Shown: piece after piece, positions 1-6,468 of the stretch
How positions within the stretch are numbered: position 1 is the stretch's first letter
Layout of the letters: each line of letters starts with the position of its first letter
Origin: Fervidobacterium nodosum Rt17-B1
Lineage (GTDB): Bacteria > Thermotogota > Thermotogae > Thermotogales > Fervidobacteriaceae
Assembly (NCBI RefSeq): GCF_000017545.1
Contig: NC_009718.1
Location: forward strand, 1,884,942 to 1,948,941
Direction: 5' to 3'
DNA length: 64,000 nt
Notes under the pieces: model-generated
What the model was told of the DNA's origin: nothing
The model's database searches: none
Seen by the model: the letters and a program-made list of their open reading frames with translations, nothing else
Made by a program: the position numbers and the translations under genes

Positions 1-578
1 TAATCGTAAATGTGTTTTGCTGCGTCGAATCTAAATCCATCAACACCTTGTTTAAGCCAGAATTCGACAATTTCTAACGATTTTTCAACTACTTCAGGAT
101 TTTCGTAATTCAAATCTGGTGAGGAGCCACCAAAGACACCGTAATACACTTTACCGTTTCTATTGTGCCAAAGTAATTCTTCATCCCAGTGCCTTTTTTC
201 CAGAAGATTGAAGTGTGGCTGTGCCCAGAGGAAGTAATCGACGTACGGTTTTTCACCTTCCATAGCGGCTTTGAACCAAGGATGTCTATCAGATACATGG
301 TTTAGTGGTAAGTCTATAACAACTCTTATACCATTTTCATGGAGTGTTTCCACCATGTACCTGAAATCCTCAAGAGTGCCAAAAGAAGAATTTGTGTCTA
401 AATAATCGATAATATCATAGCCGTGGTAACTTGGAGATTTAAAGTGTGGTGTTAGCCAAATTAAATCGACGTTGAGCATTTTGAAGTAATCTACTTTTTT
501 TGCGATACCTCGGAAATCACCAATCCCGTCATCGTTTGAATCGGCAAATGATCTTATGAATATTTCATAGCCTATCAC
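1..578 (-). CDS. GH13 alpha-amylase family glycosidase, 5' part (runs off the window)
   Basis: The visible N-terminal ~192 residues match the (beta/alpha)8 barrel of glycoside hydrolase family 13, which cleaves or rearranges alpha-glucans. The protein opens with GYEIFIRSFADSNDDGIGD, carries the region I motif (DLPLNHVSDRHPW) near residues 83-95, and reaches region II (GFRFDAAKH), whose Asp is the catalytic nucleophile, just before the edge. There is no signal peptide, so it is probably cytoplasmic. The start is a GTG at 578, with GGAGGC at 586-591 at good spacing. It lies 45 nt behind murD on the same strand. The Glu acid/base and substrate specificity lie outside the window. Family assignment is firm; the exact enzyme (amylase, maltodextrinase, glucosyltransferase) cannot be decided. 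Confidence 0.88.
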   Translation of the reverse strand, partial: MIGYEIFIRSFADSNDDGIGDFRGIAKKVDYFKMLNVDLIWLTPHFKSPSYHGYDIIDYLDTNSSFGTLEDFRYMVETLHENGIRVVIDLPLNHVSDRHPWFKAAMEGEKPYVDYFLWAQPHFNLLEKRHWDEELLWHNRNGKVYYGVFGGSSPDLNYENPEVVEKSLEIVEFWLKQGVDGFRFDAAKHIYD

Positions 579-623
579 TTTTTTTGCCTCCTTTTATTCA
601 AATGTGATTTAAAATTGAATTTC

Positions 624-1886
624 TTATCCTTGCATCAATTTTTTCACTATCTCTTTGAAATGATTACCTCTCTCCTCGAAGTTTTTATAGGCGTCATAAC
701 TTGCTCCCGCAGGTCCAAGGAGTACGTAATCTCCTTCTTTTGCCATTTTGCTTATTTCAAAAACGGCTTCTTCGATGTTTGAAAATCTTTTGTAATTGAC
801 ATTCCTTTCTTTTAAATAGGGTTCCACCGCATCGGAAATTGGTCCGACGATGGCAACGAATTTACATTTTTTTGATATTTCGTTAGCCAACTTTGAGTAA
901 TCTTCGTTCTTTCCTTTTCCTGCTATTATGAGATACAAATTATTATCGAAATTCTCAAGTGCTTTAACAACAGCGGCTGCGTTTGTTGCCTTTGAGTCGT
1001 TATAATAATGTGCGCCGTTTATTGTACCGCAGTATTCCATTCTGTGTGGTAACGGAGTGAAATCTTCCAGCATGCTCATTGAGAAAGGTAATCCAAGTAC
1101 TTTCAATACAGTCTTTGCAGCGGCGATATTTTCCATATTTTGTTTTGTTCGTATATGGAACGGTATCTCTTCGAATTTAAAATCAACGGTGAATGGAACT
1201 CTCTTCGCTTGGACAAGGGCTAATCTTTTGAATGTTTCCATATCTTTTGGGTTGTAAACAAAGTGGTCTTCGTTATCTTGGAATTTCGTTATTTTGAATT
1301 TCGAATCAACATAATGCTCCATACTTGGATGCCAATCTAAATGATTGGGATAAATATTAGTGATAACCGCGACGTTTGGCTTAAAAAACGGAGTCCAATA
1401 GAGTTGGAAACTGCTTATTTCTACTACTATGTATTCCGGTTTCTTGCCTTCCAAAAGCACCTGAGCAATGGGGATCCCAAAGTTTCCAGAAATTTGGGAT
1501 GATGCTGATTTCGAAATGAGGTGGTTAATCATCGCTACAGTTGTACTCTTACCGACTGAGCCTGTCACAGCTATTATTTTCGGTTTCCAATCGAGAAATT
1601 TCATGAAGTAGGTTATTTCGGTATCGACATATTTGCCCATCTGTTGAGCCTTTAAAAGAATTGGATGGTTGTGTGGAACGCTCGGACTTGTGAGTATAAC
1701 ATCGGCTTCTAATATTTTCTCAGAATTTACTCCTTCCTCGTATGGTATGTTGTTTTCTTCCAAAAATGCCTTATCTTCACTGGAAAGCTTTCCAGATTCG
1801 CTTACAAAAATCTTTTCTCCTAATTTCAAAAGAAACTTCGCAGCATACTTATTACTCAACCCCAAACCGAGCAGTGCGTACTGCAT
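624..1886 (-). CDS. murD: UDP-N-acetylmuramoyl-L-alanine--D-glutamate ligase
   Basis: Adds D-glutamate to UDP-MurNAc-L-Ala in the cytoplasmic phase of peptidoglycan synthesis, using ATP. The 420 residues show an N-terminal Rossmann-like domain with glycine motif (ALLGLGLSNKYAAK), the Mur ligase P-loop VTGSVGKST near residues 107-115, and the MurD-typical YYNDSKATN near residues 300-308. It is slightly shorter than the usual ~440-450 residues. The ATG is preceded by a clear GGAGGC. Elsewhere in this window the rsmH-ftsL-PBP cluster sits 58 kb away, so murD is detached from the division/cell-wall cluster here. It is followed 45 nt later by the glycosidase. The subfamily call rests on the NDSKATN motif and overall architecture. 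Confidence 0.9.
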   Translation of the reverse strand: MQYALLGLGLSNKYAAKFLLKLGEKIFVSESGKLSSEDKAFLEENNIPYEEGVNSEKILEADVILTSPSVPHNHPILLKAQQMGKYVDTEITYFMKFLDWKPKIIAVTGSVGKSTTVAMINHLISKSASSQISGNFGIPIAQVLLEGKKPEYIVVEISSFQLYWTPFFKPNVAVITNIYPNHLDWHPSMEHYVDSKFKITKFQDNEDHFVYNPKDMETFKRLALVQAKRVPFTVDFKFEEIPFHIRTKQNMENIAAAKTVLKVLGLPFSMSMLEDFTPLPHRMEYCGTINGAHYYNDSKATNAAAVVKALENFDNNLYLIIAGKGKNEDYSKLANEISKKCKFVAIVGPISDAVEPYLKERNVNYKRFSNIEEAVFEISKMAKEGDYVLLGPAGASYDAYKNFEERGNHFKEIVKKLMQG

Positions 1887-1929
1887 TTAAATGCCTCCTT
1901 TTAATTGTTTTATCTTGTTAACCTAATAA

Positions 1930-1938
1930 ATTATATCA
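1930..1938 (-). promoter_or_regulatory. Putative murD promoter (extended -10)
   Basis: On the minus strand TGATATAAT forms an extended -10 element (TATAAT at 1930-1935 with TG one base upstream). No convincing -35 is seen. It lies about 45 nt before the murD start, downstream of the tRNA-Pro terminator. Confidence 0.4.
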
Positions 1939-2021
1939 CAACGAATTACAACATATTTTAATAAGTTGTTATTTTTCAAATAATTTCCACAAAATAGTTT
2001 GAATATGAAAACTAATGAAAA

Positions 2022-2060
2022 CAAAAAACGGCATCCTGAATTGGATGCCGTTTTTCTTTT
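2022..2060 (-). terminator. Rho-independent terminator of tRNA-Pro
   Basis: AAAACGGCATCC and GGATGCCGTTTT form a 12-bp stem around a six-base loop (TGAATT on the plus strand), with T-rich sequence on both sides. It lies directly behind the 3' end of tRNA-Pro in its direction of transcription and separates it from murD. Confidence 0.85.
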
Positions 2061-2062
2061 TT

Positions 2063-2139
2063 TGGTCGGGGTGACTGGACTTGAACCAGCGACCTCTTGC
2101 GCCCCATGCAAGCGCGCTAGCCACCTGCGCTACACCCCG
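2063..2139 (-). tRNA. tRNA-Pro (anticodon GGG)
   Basis: A 77-nt cloverleaf with encoded CCA. The acceptor stem is CGGGGTG/CACCCCG with discriminator A, the D stem GCGC/GCGC, the anticodon stem CTTGC/GCAAG and the T arm GCTGG-TTCAAGT-CCAGT. The seven-base anticodon loop ATGGGGC reads GGG (anticodon at 2103-2105) followed by G37, as usual for proline tRNAs. Loop positions 32 and 38 are A and C. A second possible fold shifting the acceptor by two bases (GTCGGGG) leaves the anticodon stem mismatched, so this one is preferred. Confidence 0.93.
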
Positions 2140-2175
2140 ACACAATTCAATTATAATTATCTCACAGCATTATGA

Positions 2176-2204
2176 ATTTTATCATGTGTAAGAATAAAAA
2201 TCAA
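2176..2204 (-). promoter_or_regulatory. Promoter of tRNA-Pro
   Basis: Minus-strand TTGATT (2199-2204), a 17-base spacer and TAAAAT (2176-2181) with a TG one base before the -10. The predicted start falls about 30 nt upstream of the mature tRNA. Confidence 0.6.
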
Positions 2205-2294
2205 GTGTGAAAACAAAACTGAGATTTGTAAATTGTGTATATTATAATTTTTTTGCTATCTTTACGAATTTACACAATAATTTTACTTTTGATT

Positions 2295-2322
2295 TTGAAT
2301 TTTTAAAATAAAGTGGTAAAAT
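2295..2322 (+). promoter_or_regulatory. Promoter of the solute-binding protein gene
   Basis: TTGAAT (2295-2300), a 16-base spacer ending in TGG, and TAAAAT (2317-2322). The RBS GGGAGGGG lies at about 2342-2349, before the ATG at 2356. An inverted repeat ATTGTGTA...TACACAAT (2232-2239 and 2271-2278) lies just upstream and might be an operator. Confidence 0.5.
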
Positions 2323-2355
2323 ATCAATTAGCCTTACGCAAAGGGAGGGGATAGA

Positions 2356-4203
2356 ATGCTAAGAAGGTTGCTGTTAGTGTTTGTTGTTTTGGCTGCTGTT
2401 TCAATATTTGCCGCTTTTGATCCGACAATTTACGTATCAGTTGGTGTGGGAGAACCTGACACACTCGATATTCACCAAGCGTATGATACTGTAAGTGGGG
2501 AGGTTATTTATAACGTATACGAAAGTTTGATAGCTTACAAAAAGAGTAGTTTAACGGAATTTGAGCCAAGGCTTGCCACAGAAGTACCATCTGTGAAAAA
2601 CGGACTTATTAAAGATGGTGGGAAAACTTATGTGTTTCCAATAAGAAAAGGTGTCAAATTCCACAACGGTTCTGACCTGACACCAGAAGATGTTGAATAC
2701 TCTTTTGAAAGAGGGCTTTTGTATGATCCAGCAGGCGGACCTATGTGGATGCTCTGGAATGCGATATTTGGTGTTAACTCACTGAACGAGATGATAGAAA
2801 AGTACGTTGGGAAGCCAGTATCAGAAATATTTAAAGACGGAGAGCCATTACCACAGTATAAAGATAAACTTGTTGAGATGTACAAAAACGTTATAGACCC
2901 AGCGATAGAGGTTGACGGAAATAATGTTGTTTTTAAACTTGTAAGGCCATACGGTCCATTCTTAACGATTATGGCACATACCGTTGGTTGGTCCGCTGTT
3001 TTGGATAAGGAGACGTCTATAAAACTTGGTTTGTGGGATGGTAAACCTGATACATGGTGGAAATATAGGAATATCGCAAAAGAGAAATCACCAATTTATG
3101 CCACAGCTATAGGTACAGGACCGTATAAACTTGTCGAATGGGATAGAACTAATAGAAAAGTTTTGTTGGAAGCAAATAAAGATTACTGGAGAGGCGAACC
3201 AAGGATTAAGAAAGTGGTTATAATGACGGTTAGCGAGTGGGGAACAAGAAAATTAATGCTTGAAAAAGGCGATGCAGATGATATAGCGATTGTGCTCGAA
3301 TACCTTGACCAAATTAGGGGAAATAAAGACATCCAGATAATTGAGAATATTCCTTCACTTTCTGTAACGGTAGTTGGATTTTCTTGGTCTGTTTCACCAA
3401 ATAGTAAGTATATTGGCAGTGGAAAGTGGGACGGGAATGGAATGCCACCTGATTTCTTCAGCGATATAAATGCAAGAAAGGCAATATCTTACGTTATAAA
3501 CTACGATGCAGTTGTTAGAGATGTTTTAAAAGGTTATGGAATAAGAGTTCCTGCTGCTTTGCCAAATACCTTGCTCGGTTTTGACCCTACACTCCCACTT
3601 TACAAATTTAACGTTACAGAGGCAAGAAAAGCTCTTGAAAAAGCGTGGGATGGGAAGGCTCTCAAAGTTGGTTTAAAATTCTCAATTGCTTACAACACAG
3701 GTAACATGATGAGGCAAAGAATTGCGGAAATGATAAAGACGTATCTTGAAATGATTGGATCGGGTAAGATAAAAGTTGATGTTGTTGCACTCAACTGGCC
3801 GAGCTATCTTGATGCGATGAGAAAGGCAGAACTTCCAATGCCTATATTCAACTGGTTAGCTGACTTTCCAGACCCAGATAACTTTATATTCACCTTCTAC
3901 CATTCAGCAGGTACATATGCACCAAGGCAAGGCGAAAACTTCAAGAAATTTGTCAGTGCACCTCGAAAAGAACTTGGTGGAAAGAGTCTTGATGAACTTA
4001 TCGAAGCCGCGAGGAATTCTTCAGACCCAGATGAAAGAAAGAAGCTTTACGTACAAATTCAAAAATTTGCAATTGACAACTATATAAGCATTCCAGTTTA
4101 TCAACCAGTTGGAGTTAGAGTCCAGAGGGCATGGGTAAAAGGTTGGTATGAAAATCCAATGAGGCCGGGAAATGATTACTTTGAATTGTATAAGCAGCAA
4201 TAA
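2356..4203 (+). CDS. ABC transporter substrate-binding protein, family 5 (peptide/oligosaccharide type)
   Basis: A 615-residue extracytoplasmic binding protein that would deliver oligopeptides, or in Thermotogota often oligosaccharides, to an ABC importer. Residues 1-20 are a signal peptide (MLRRLLLVFVVLAAVSIFAA) with no lipobox cysteine. The start of the mature chain (VSVGVGEPDTLDIHQAYDT), the segment KGVKFHNGSDLTPEDVEYSFERG and the late GTGPYKLVEWDR are hallmarks of the SBP_bac_5 fold. No permease or ATPase genes adjoin it, so the transporter partners must be elsewhere. It is a single-gene unit with its own promoter, and a GC-rich hairpin follows 20 nt after the stop. The family is sure; the ligand is not predictable from sequence alone. 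Confidence 0.9.
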   Translation: MLRRLLLVFVVLAAVSIFAAFDPTIYVSVGVGEPDTLDIHQAYDTVSGEVIYNVYESLIAYKKSSLTEFEPRLATEVPSVKNGLIKDGGKTYVFPIRKGVKFHNGSDLTPEDVEYSFERGLLYDPAGGPMWMLWNAIFGVNSLNEMIEKYVGKPVSEIFKDGEPLPQYKDKLVEMYKNVIDPAIEVDGNNVVFKLVRPYGPFLTIMAHTVGWSAVLDKETSIKLGLWDGKPDTWWKYRNIAKEKSPIYATAIGTGPYKLVEWDRTNRKVLLEANKDYWRGEPRIKKVVIMTVSEWGTRKLMLEKGDADDIAIVLEYLDQIRGNKDIQIIENIPSLSVTVVGFSWSVSPNSKYIGSGKWDGNGMPPDFFSDINARKAISYVINYDAVVRDVLKGYGIRVPAALPNTLLGFDPTLPLYKFNVTEARKALEKAWDGKALKVGLKFSIAYNTGNMMRQRIAEMIKTYLEMIGSGKIKVDVVALNWPSYLDAMRKAELPMPIFNWLADFPDPDNFIFTFYHSAGTYAPRQGENFKKFVSAPRKELGGKSLDELIEAARNSSDPDERKKLYVQIQKFAIDNYISIPVYQPVGVRVQRAWVKGWYENPMRPGNDYFELYKQQ

Positions 4204-4222
4204 CAATTGAATAAAAATCCAA

Positions 4223-4247
4223 CAAAAAAGCCCCCGTATGGGGGCTT
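4223..4247. repeat. Terminator hairpin, copy 1 of a 25-bp perfect repeat
   Basis: Stem AAGCCCCC/GGGGGCTT with loop GTAT. The strong T tract is on the minus strand (six A on the plus strand before the stem), whereas on the plus strand only AAATTTT follows. It sits behind the solute-binding gene and is identical over 25 bases to 5042-5066. Confidence 0.85.
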
Positions 4248-4279
4248 AAATTTTCAAATAACATTAAACACATATTTTG

Positions 4280-4318
4280 TTGATTTTCATATAAATAAGT
4301 GATAAACTAATTTATATG
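4280..4318 (+). promoter_or_regulatory. Promoter and probable autoregulatory operator of the vapBC pair
   Basis: TTGATT (4280-4285), a 17-base spacer and TAAACT (4303-4308) preceded by TGA. Perfect 9-bp inverted repeats CATATAAAT (4288-4296) and ATTTATATG (4310-4318) bracket the -10. This is the position expected for repression by the ribbon-helix-helix antitoxin. The RBS GGAGGTG overlaps the right arm's end. Confidence 0.6.
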
Positions 4319-4329
4319 GAGGTGAGATT

Positions 4330-4599
4330 ATGAGAAAACGTGAAAGCCACAAAGAAGAATATCAAAACATTACGCTTTCAATTCCTAAAAATCTTATTTT
4401 GCAAGTAAAGCATATAGCTGTTGAAAGAAATACATCAATTTCGGCTTTGGTTAAAGGTTTTTTAGAAGAGCTTGTAAAAAAAGAGAGTTTGTATCAAAAA
4501 GTTCAACAGAGAGCCCTTAAACTTTTGGAGAAAGGATTTGACTTAGGAACAGAAGGGAACACATCTTGGAAGAGAGAGGATTTGCATGAAAGAGTATAA
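4330..4599 (+). CDS. Ribbon-helix-helix antitoxin (VapB/CopG-like)
   Basis: An 89-residue protein with an N-terminal ribbon-helix-helix DNA-binding fold at about residues 13-50 (NITLSIPKNLILQVKHIAVE followed by the helix SISALVKGFLEELVKK). The charged C-terminal tail (about residues 55-89) would wrap the toxin. It is transcribed just ahead of, and overlaps by 14 nt, a PIN-domain gene, the standard antitoxin-toxin arrangement. GGAGGTGAG precedes the ATG. It probably represses its own promoter through the 9-bp inverted repeat upstream and neutralises the PIN nuclease. The fold and gene order support the role strongly; the exact antitoxin family name is less certain. Confidence 0.85.
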   Translation: MRKRESHKEEYQNITLSIPKNLILQVKHIAVERNTSISALVKGFLEELVKKESLYQKVQQRALKLLEKGFDLGTEGNTSWKREDLHERV

Positions 4600-5026
4600 A
4601 GAAACAAAATATGAATTCGTTGATACTAACATTTTGGTATATGCGTACGATGAATCGGCCGGTCAAAAACATATTACAGCCAAGCGCATTTTAGAGAATT
4701 TATGGAAAAAAGGAAATGGAGCATTAAGTACTCAAGTTTTTCAAGAGTTTTTTGTTGTTGTGACAAAGAAAGTTAAAAATCCTTTAGATTACAACACCGC
4801 AGCTCAAATCATATCGGATTTAAGTTTTTGGAAGGTATACACAATAGAAGTTAGTGATATTTTGGAAGCTATCAAAATTTCACAAAGATATAAAATTTCA
4901 TTTTGGGACTCTTTGATAATTTGTAGTGCTAAAAATTTAGGATGTTCAATATTGTGGAGTGAGGATTTGAATTCAGGTCAATACTTTGGTAAGTTAAAAG
5001 TATTAAATCCTTTTTTACAGAGTTGA
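4586..5026 (+). CDS. PIN-domain ribonuclease toxin (VapC-like)
   Basis: A 146-residue single PIN domain. The four acidic metal-binding positions are present: D13 (FVDTNIL), E54 (FQEFF), D108 (FWDSLI) and D127 (SEDL). Such proteins are Mg2+-dependent RNases that typically cut tRNA or rRNA when not bound by antitoxin. The ATG is behind GAGAGGA and lies inside the end of the antitoxin gene. Nothing looks degenerate, so the toxin is probably active. The pair lies between two identical copies of a terminator hairpin, suggesting it was inserted next to the cold-shock gene. Confidence 0.88.
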   Translation: MKEYKETKYEFVDTNILVYAYDESAGQKHITAKRILENLWKKGNGALSTQVFQEFFVVVTKKVKNPLDYNTAAQIISDLSFWKVYTIEVSDILEAIKISQRYKISFWDSLIICSAKNLGCSILWSEDLNSGQYFGKLKVLNPFLQS

Positions 5027-5041
5027 ACTTATAAAAAATAG

Positions 5042-5066
5042 CAAAAAAGCCCCCGTATGGGGGCTT
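5042..5066 (-). terminator. Terminator of the cold-shock gene, copy 2 of the 25-bp repeat
   Basis: Same hairpin as 4223-4247: GCCCCC GTAT GGGGGC, followed on the minus strand by six T. It lies 17 nt behind the csp stop, in the orientation that makes it a canonical intrinsic terminator for csp. It can also stop vapBC transcription from the other side. Confidence 0.88.
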
Positions 5067-5083
5067 GATTATCCTCTTAGCTA

Positions 5084-5284
5084 TTATTTTACTAATTTAA
5101 CGTTTGCTGCTTGAGGACCTTTTTGTCCGTTTTGGATGTCGAATTCGACTTTGTCGCCTTCTTTGAGTGTTTTAAAACCATCCATTTGAATGGCGCTGAA
5201 GTGAACAAAAACGTCTTGTCCGTTCTCTCCTGTGATGAATCCGTAACCCTTTGAAGAATCAAACCACTTAACTGTACCTTTCAT
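5084..5284 (-). CDS. csp: Cold-shock protein (CspA family)
   Basis: A 66-residue single OB-fold cold-shock domain with both RNA-binding motifs, RNP1 KGYGFI (residues 12-17) and RNP2 VFVHF (residues 25-29), and the usual start [16 protein letters not shown]. It acts as a single-stranded nucleic-acid chaperone that melts RNA structure. It has its own near-consensus promoter, a 5' leader of about 60 nt (long untranslated leaders are common for cold-shock mRNAs), a TAGGAGGC RBS and its own terminator. It is intact and of standard length. Confidence 0.97.
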   Translation of the reverse strand: MKGTVKWFDSSKGYGFITGENGQDVFVHFSAIQMDGFKTLKEGDKVEFDIQNGQKGPQAANVKLVK

Positions 5285-5351
5285 GTGTACTGCCTCCTAA
5301 AATCTTTTTTGCTTTTTTCACTTTGCTTTTCCCCTCGCAACGTGATGATTC

Positions 5352-5379
5352 ATTATACACCTCTACGGAAAAAAGTCAA
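5352..5379 (-). promoter_or_regulatory. Strong promoter of csp
   Basis: Minus strand TTGACT (5374-5379), a 16-base spacer and perfect TATAAT (5352-5357). It lies about 65-70 nt before the csp start and overlaps the upstream end of the divergent glycosylase promoter. Confidence 0.8.
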
Positions 5380-5392
5380 TAGATTATTTTTG

Positions 5393-5401
5393 TGGTATAA
5401 T
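5393..5401 (+). promoter_or_regulatory. Extended -10 promoter of the DNA glycosylase gene
   Basis: TGGTATAAT (TATAAT at 5396-5401) without a clear -35, about 42 nt before the GTG start. It is divergent from, and nearly overlapping, the csp promoter. Confidence 0.55.
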
Positions 5402-5443
5402 CTTTTTGGCTAAATTAATAACTAAGTATGCGGGGGAAGGACT

Positions 5444-6121
5444 GTGGAGAATTTGGAAAATAAAAAAATAGCTTTTCAGAATTTTTATTCCATCCTAAAG
5501 GGAATTCACGGATCTTTGGGGAAATGGTGGCCTGGAGAACGTGAAGAAATAATTGTATCTGCTGTTCTTACTCAGAATACGAATTGGAAGAACGTCGAAA
5601 GGGCTTTAAATAATATAAAAGAAGTGTGTTCAGGTGATATATTAATTTGTTTACACAACCTTCCAGATGAGCAGTTAACTAATTTAATACGCCCTGCGGG
5701 GTTTTACAATATAAAGGCTAAAAGGTTGAGACAATTATTAAATTGGCTTGAAAATTACGAATTTAAATTAGACAAAATCGCTGGGAAAGATGCCTTTGAA
5801 TTGAGAAAAGAATTACTGGAAATTAACGGAATAGGCAAAGAAACTGCCGATTCAATAATTCTTTATGCATTTGAAAAGCCTATATTTGTTATAGACGCTT
5901 ATACAAAAAGATTACTCAAACGGATTTTTGGTATAGAATTTAACGATTACGATGAATACAGAGAATTTTTCGAGGATAATTATGAAAAGACCGTGGAGCT
6001 CTATCAAGAGTTCCACGGCCTTATTGTTGAACACGCTAAATTATACTGCACAAGTAAACCAAAATGCGATATTTGCCCAATTGATTTTTGCTTGTTTAAC
6101 CGCCAAGATAAGCCTTTCTAA
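5444..6121 (+). CDS. HhH-GPD DNA glycosylase with Fe-S cluster (Nth/MagIII-like)
   Basis: A 225-residue base-excision repair glycosylase. It has the helix-hairpin-helix segment INGIGKETADSI at about residues 127-138, the catalytic Asp in VIDAYTKR at about residues 149-156, and a four-cysteine [4Fe-4S] motif near the C-terminus (YCTSKPKCDICPIDFC). The position equivalent to the Schiff-base Lys of endonuclease III (GxGxKTA) is Glu here, and FHGLIVEHAK resembles the MagIII 3-methyladenine glycosylase branch. It is therefore more likely a monofunctional alkyl-base glycosylase than a bifunctional lyase. The start is a GTG behind GGGGGAAGG. The last nine codons overlap, antisense, the stop region of a livF remnant. 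Confidence 0.85.
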   Translation: MENLENKKIAFQNFYSILKGIHGSLGKWWPGEREEIIVSAVLTQNTNWKNVERALNNIKEVCSGDILICLHNLPDEQLTNLIRPAGFYNIKAKRLRQLLNWLENYEFKLDKIAGKDAFELRKELLEINGIGKETADSIILYAFEKPIFVIDAYTKRLLKRIFGIEFNDYDEYREFFEDNYEKTVELYQEFHGLIVEHAKLYCTSKPKCDICPIDFCLFNRQDKPF

Positions 6122-6195
6122 CGCGTTCGTCTTCCAAAAGGTCTTTTCCTGTGCCTTCAAGTACGATTCTACCGGTTTCAAGTACGTAATCAGGG
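6096..6195 (-). pseudogene. 3' remnant of a branched-chain amino acid ABC transporter ATPase (livF-like)
   Basis: Read on the minus strand, 6195 to 6096 translates to YVLETGRIVLEG, then TGKDLLEDERVRKAYLGG and a stop. This is the diagnostic C-terminal end of LivF-type ATPases. No Walker or signature motifs and no further homology are seen upstream, so only about 30 codons survive. The fragment overlaps the last 26 bases of the DNA glycosylase gene on the other strand. It is a clear gene remnant, pointing to a past deletion or rearrangement at this junction. Confidence 0.8.
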
Positions 6196-6410
6196 AAAAT
6201 TTTTGTATGAAAATCAAGGTTTAACATATTTTTCTAAACATTGCTCTGATACTTATTTTTCCATTTTTGAAATTCTGATAATTCACATTTTTTAAAATTG
6301 GCAAAAATGCTAGCCTGTTATGGGAAAAAGGATATTTATATGTGAAATGTTTTCAGTTGAGAATTGATATAATGCTTCTTTTAAAAAATATTAAAGATTG
6401 TAAAGAAAAA
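6196..6410. other. Non-coding stretch with an orphan promoter-like -10
   Basis: AT-rich sequence between the livF remnant and the terminator of the mbx operon. No reading frame with a ribosome binding site is visible. A perfect TATAAT lies on the plus strand at 6368-6373, but its -35 region is poor and no plus-strand gene follows before the terminator at 6411-6442. Confidence 0.5.
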
Positions 6411-6442
6411 CAAAAGCCCTCATTGGATAATGAGGGCTTTTG
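6411..6442 (-). terminator. Rho-independent terminator at the end of the mbx-rubrerythrin operon
   Basis: CAAAAGCCCTCATT / AATGAGGGCTTTTG stem with a four-base loop and T/A tracts on both sides. It lies 27 nt behind the rubrerythrin-like stop. Confidence 0.88.
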
Positions 6443-6468
6443 CTGTGGTTTTTCTAGCTAAGTTGGTT

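Noticed and set aside
1923..2111. 62-codon minus-strand open frame
   Set aside because: It runs through the tRNA-Pro gene and its terminator; the opening residues are translated tRNA.
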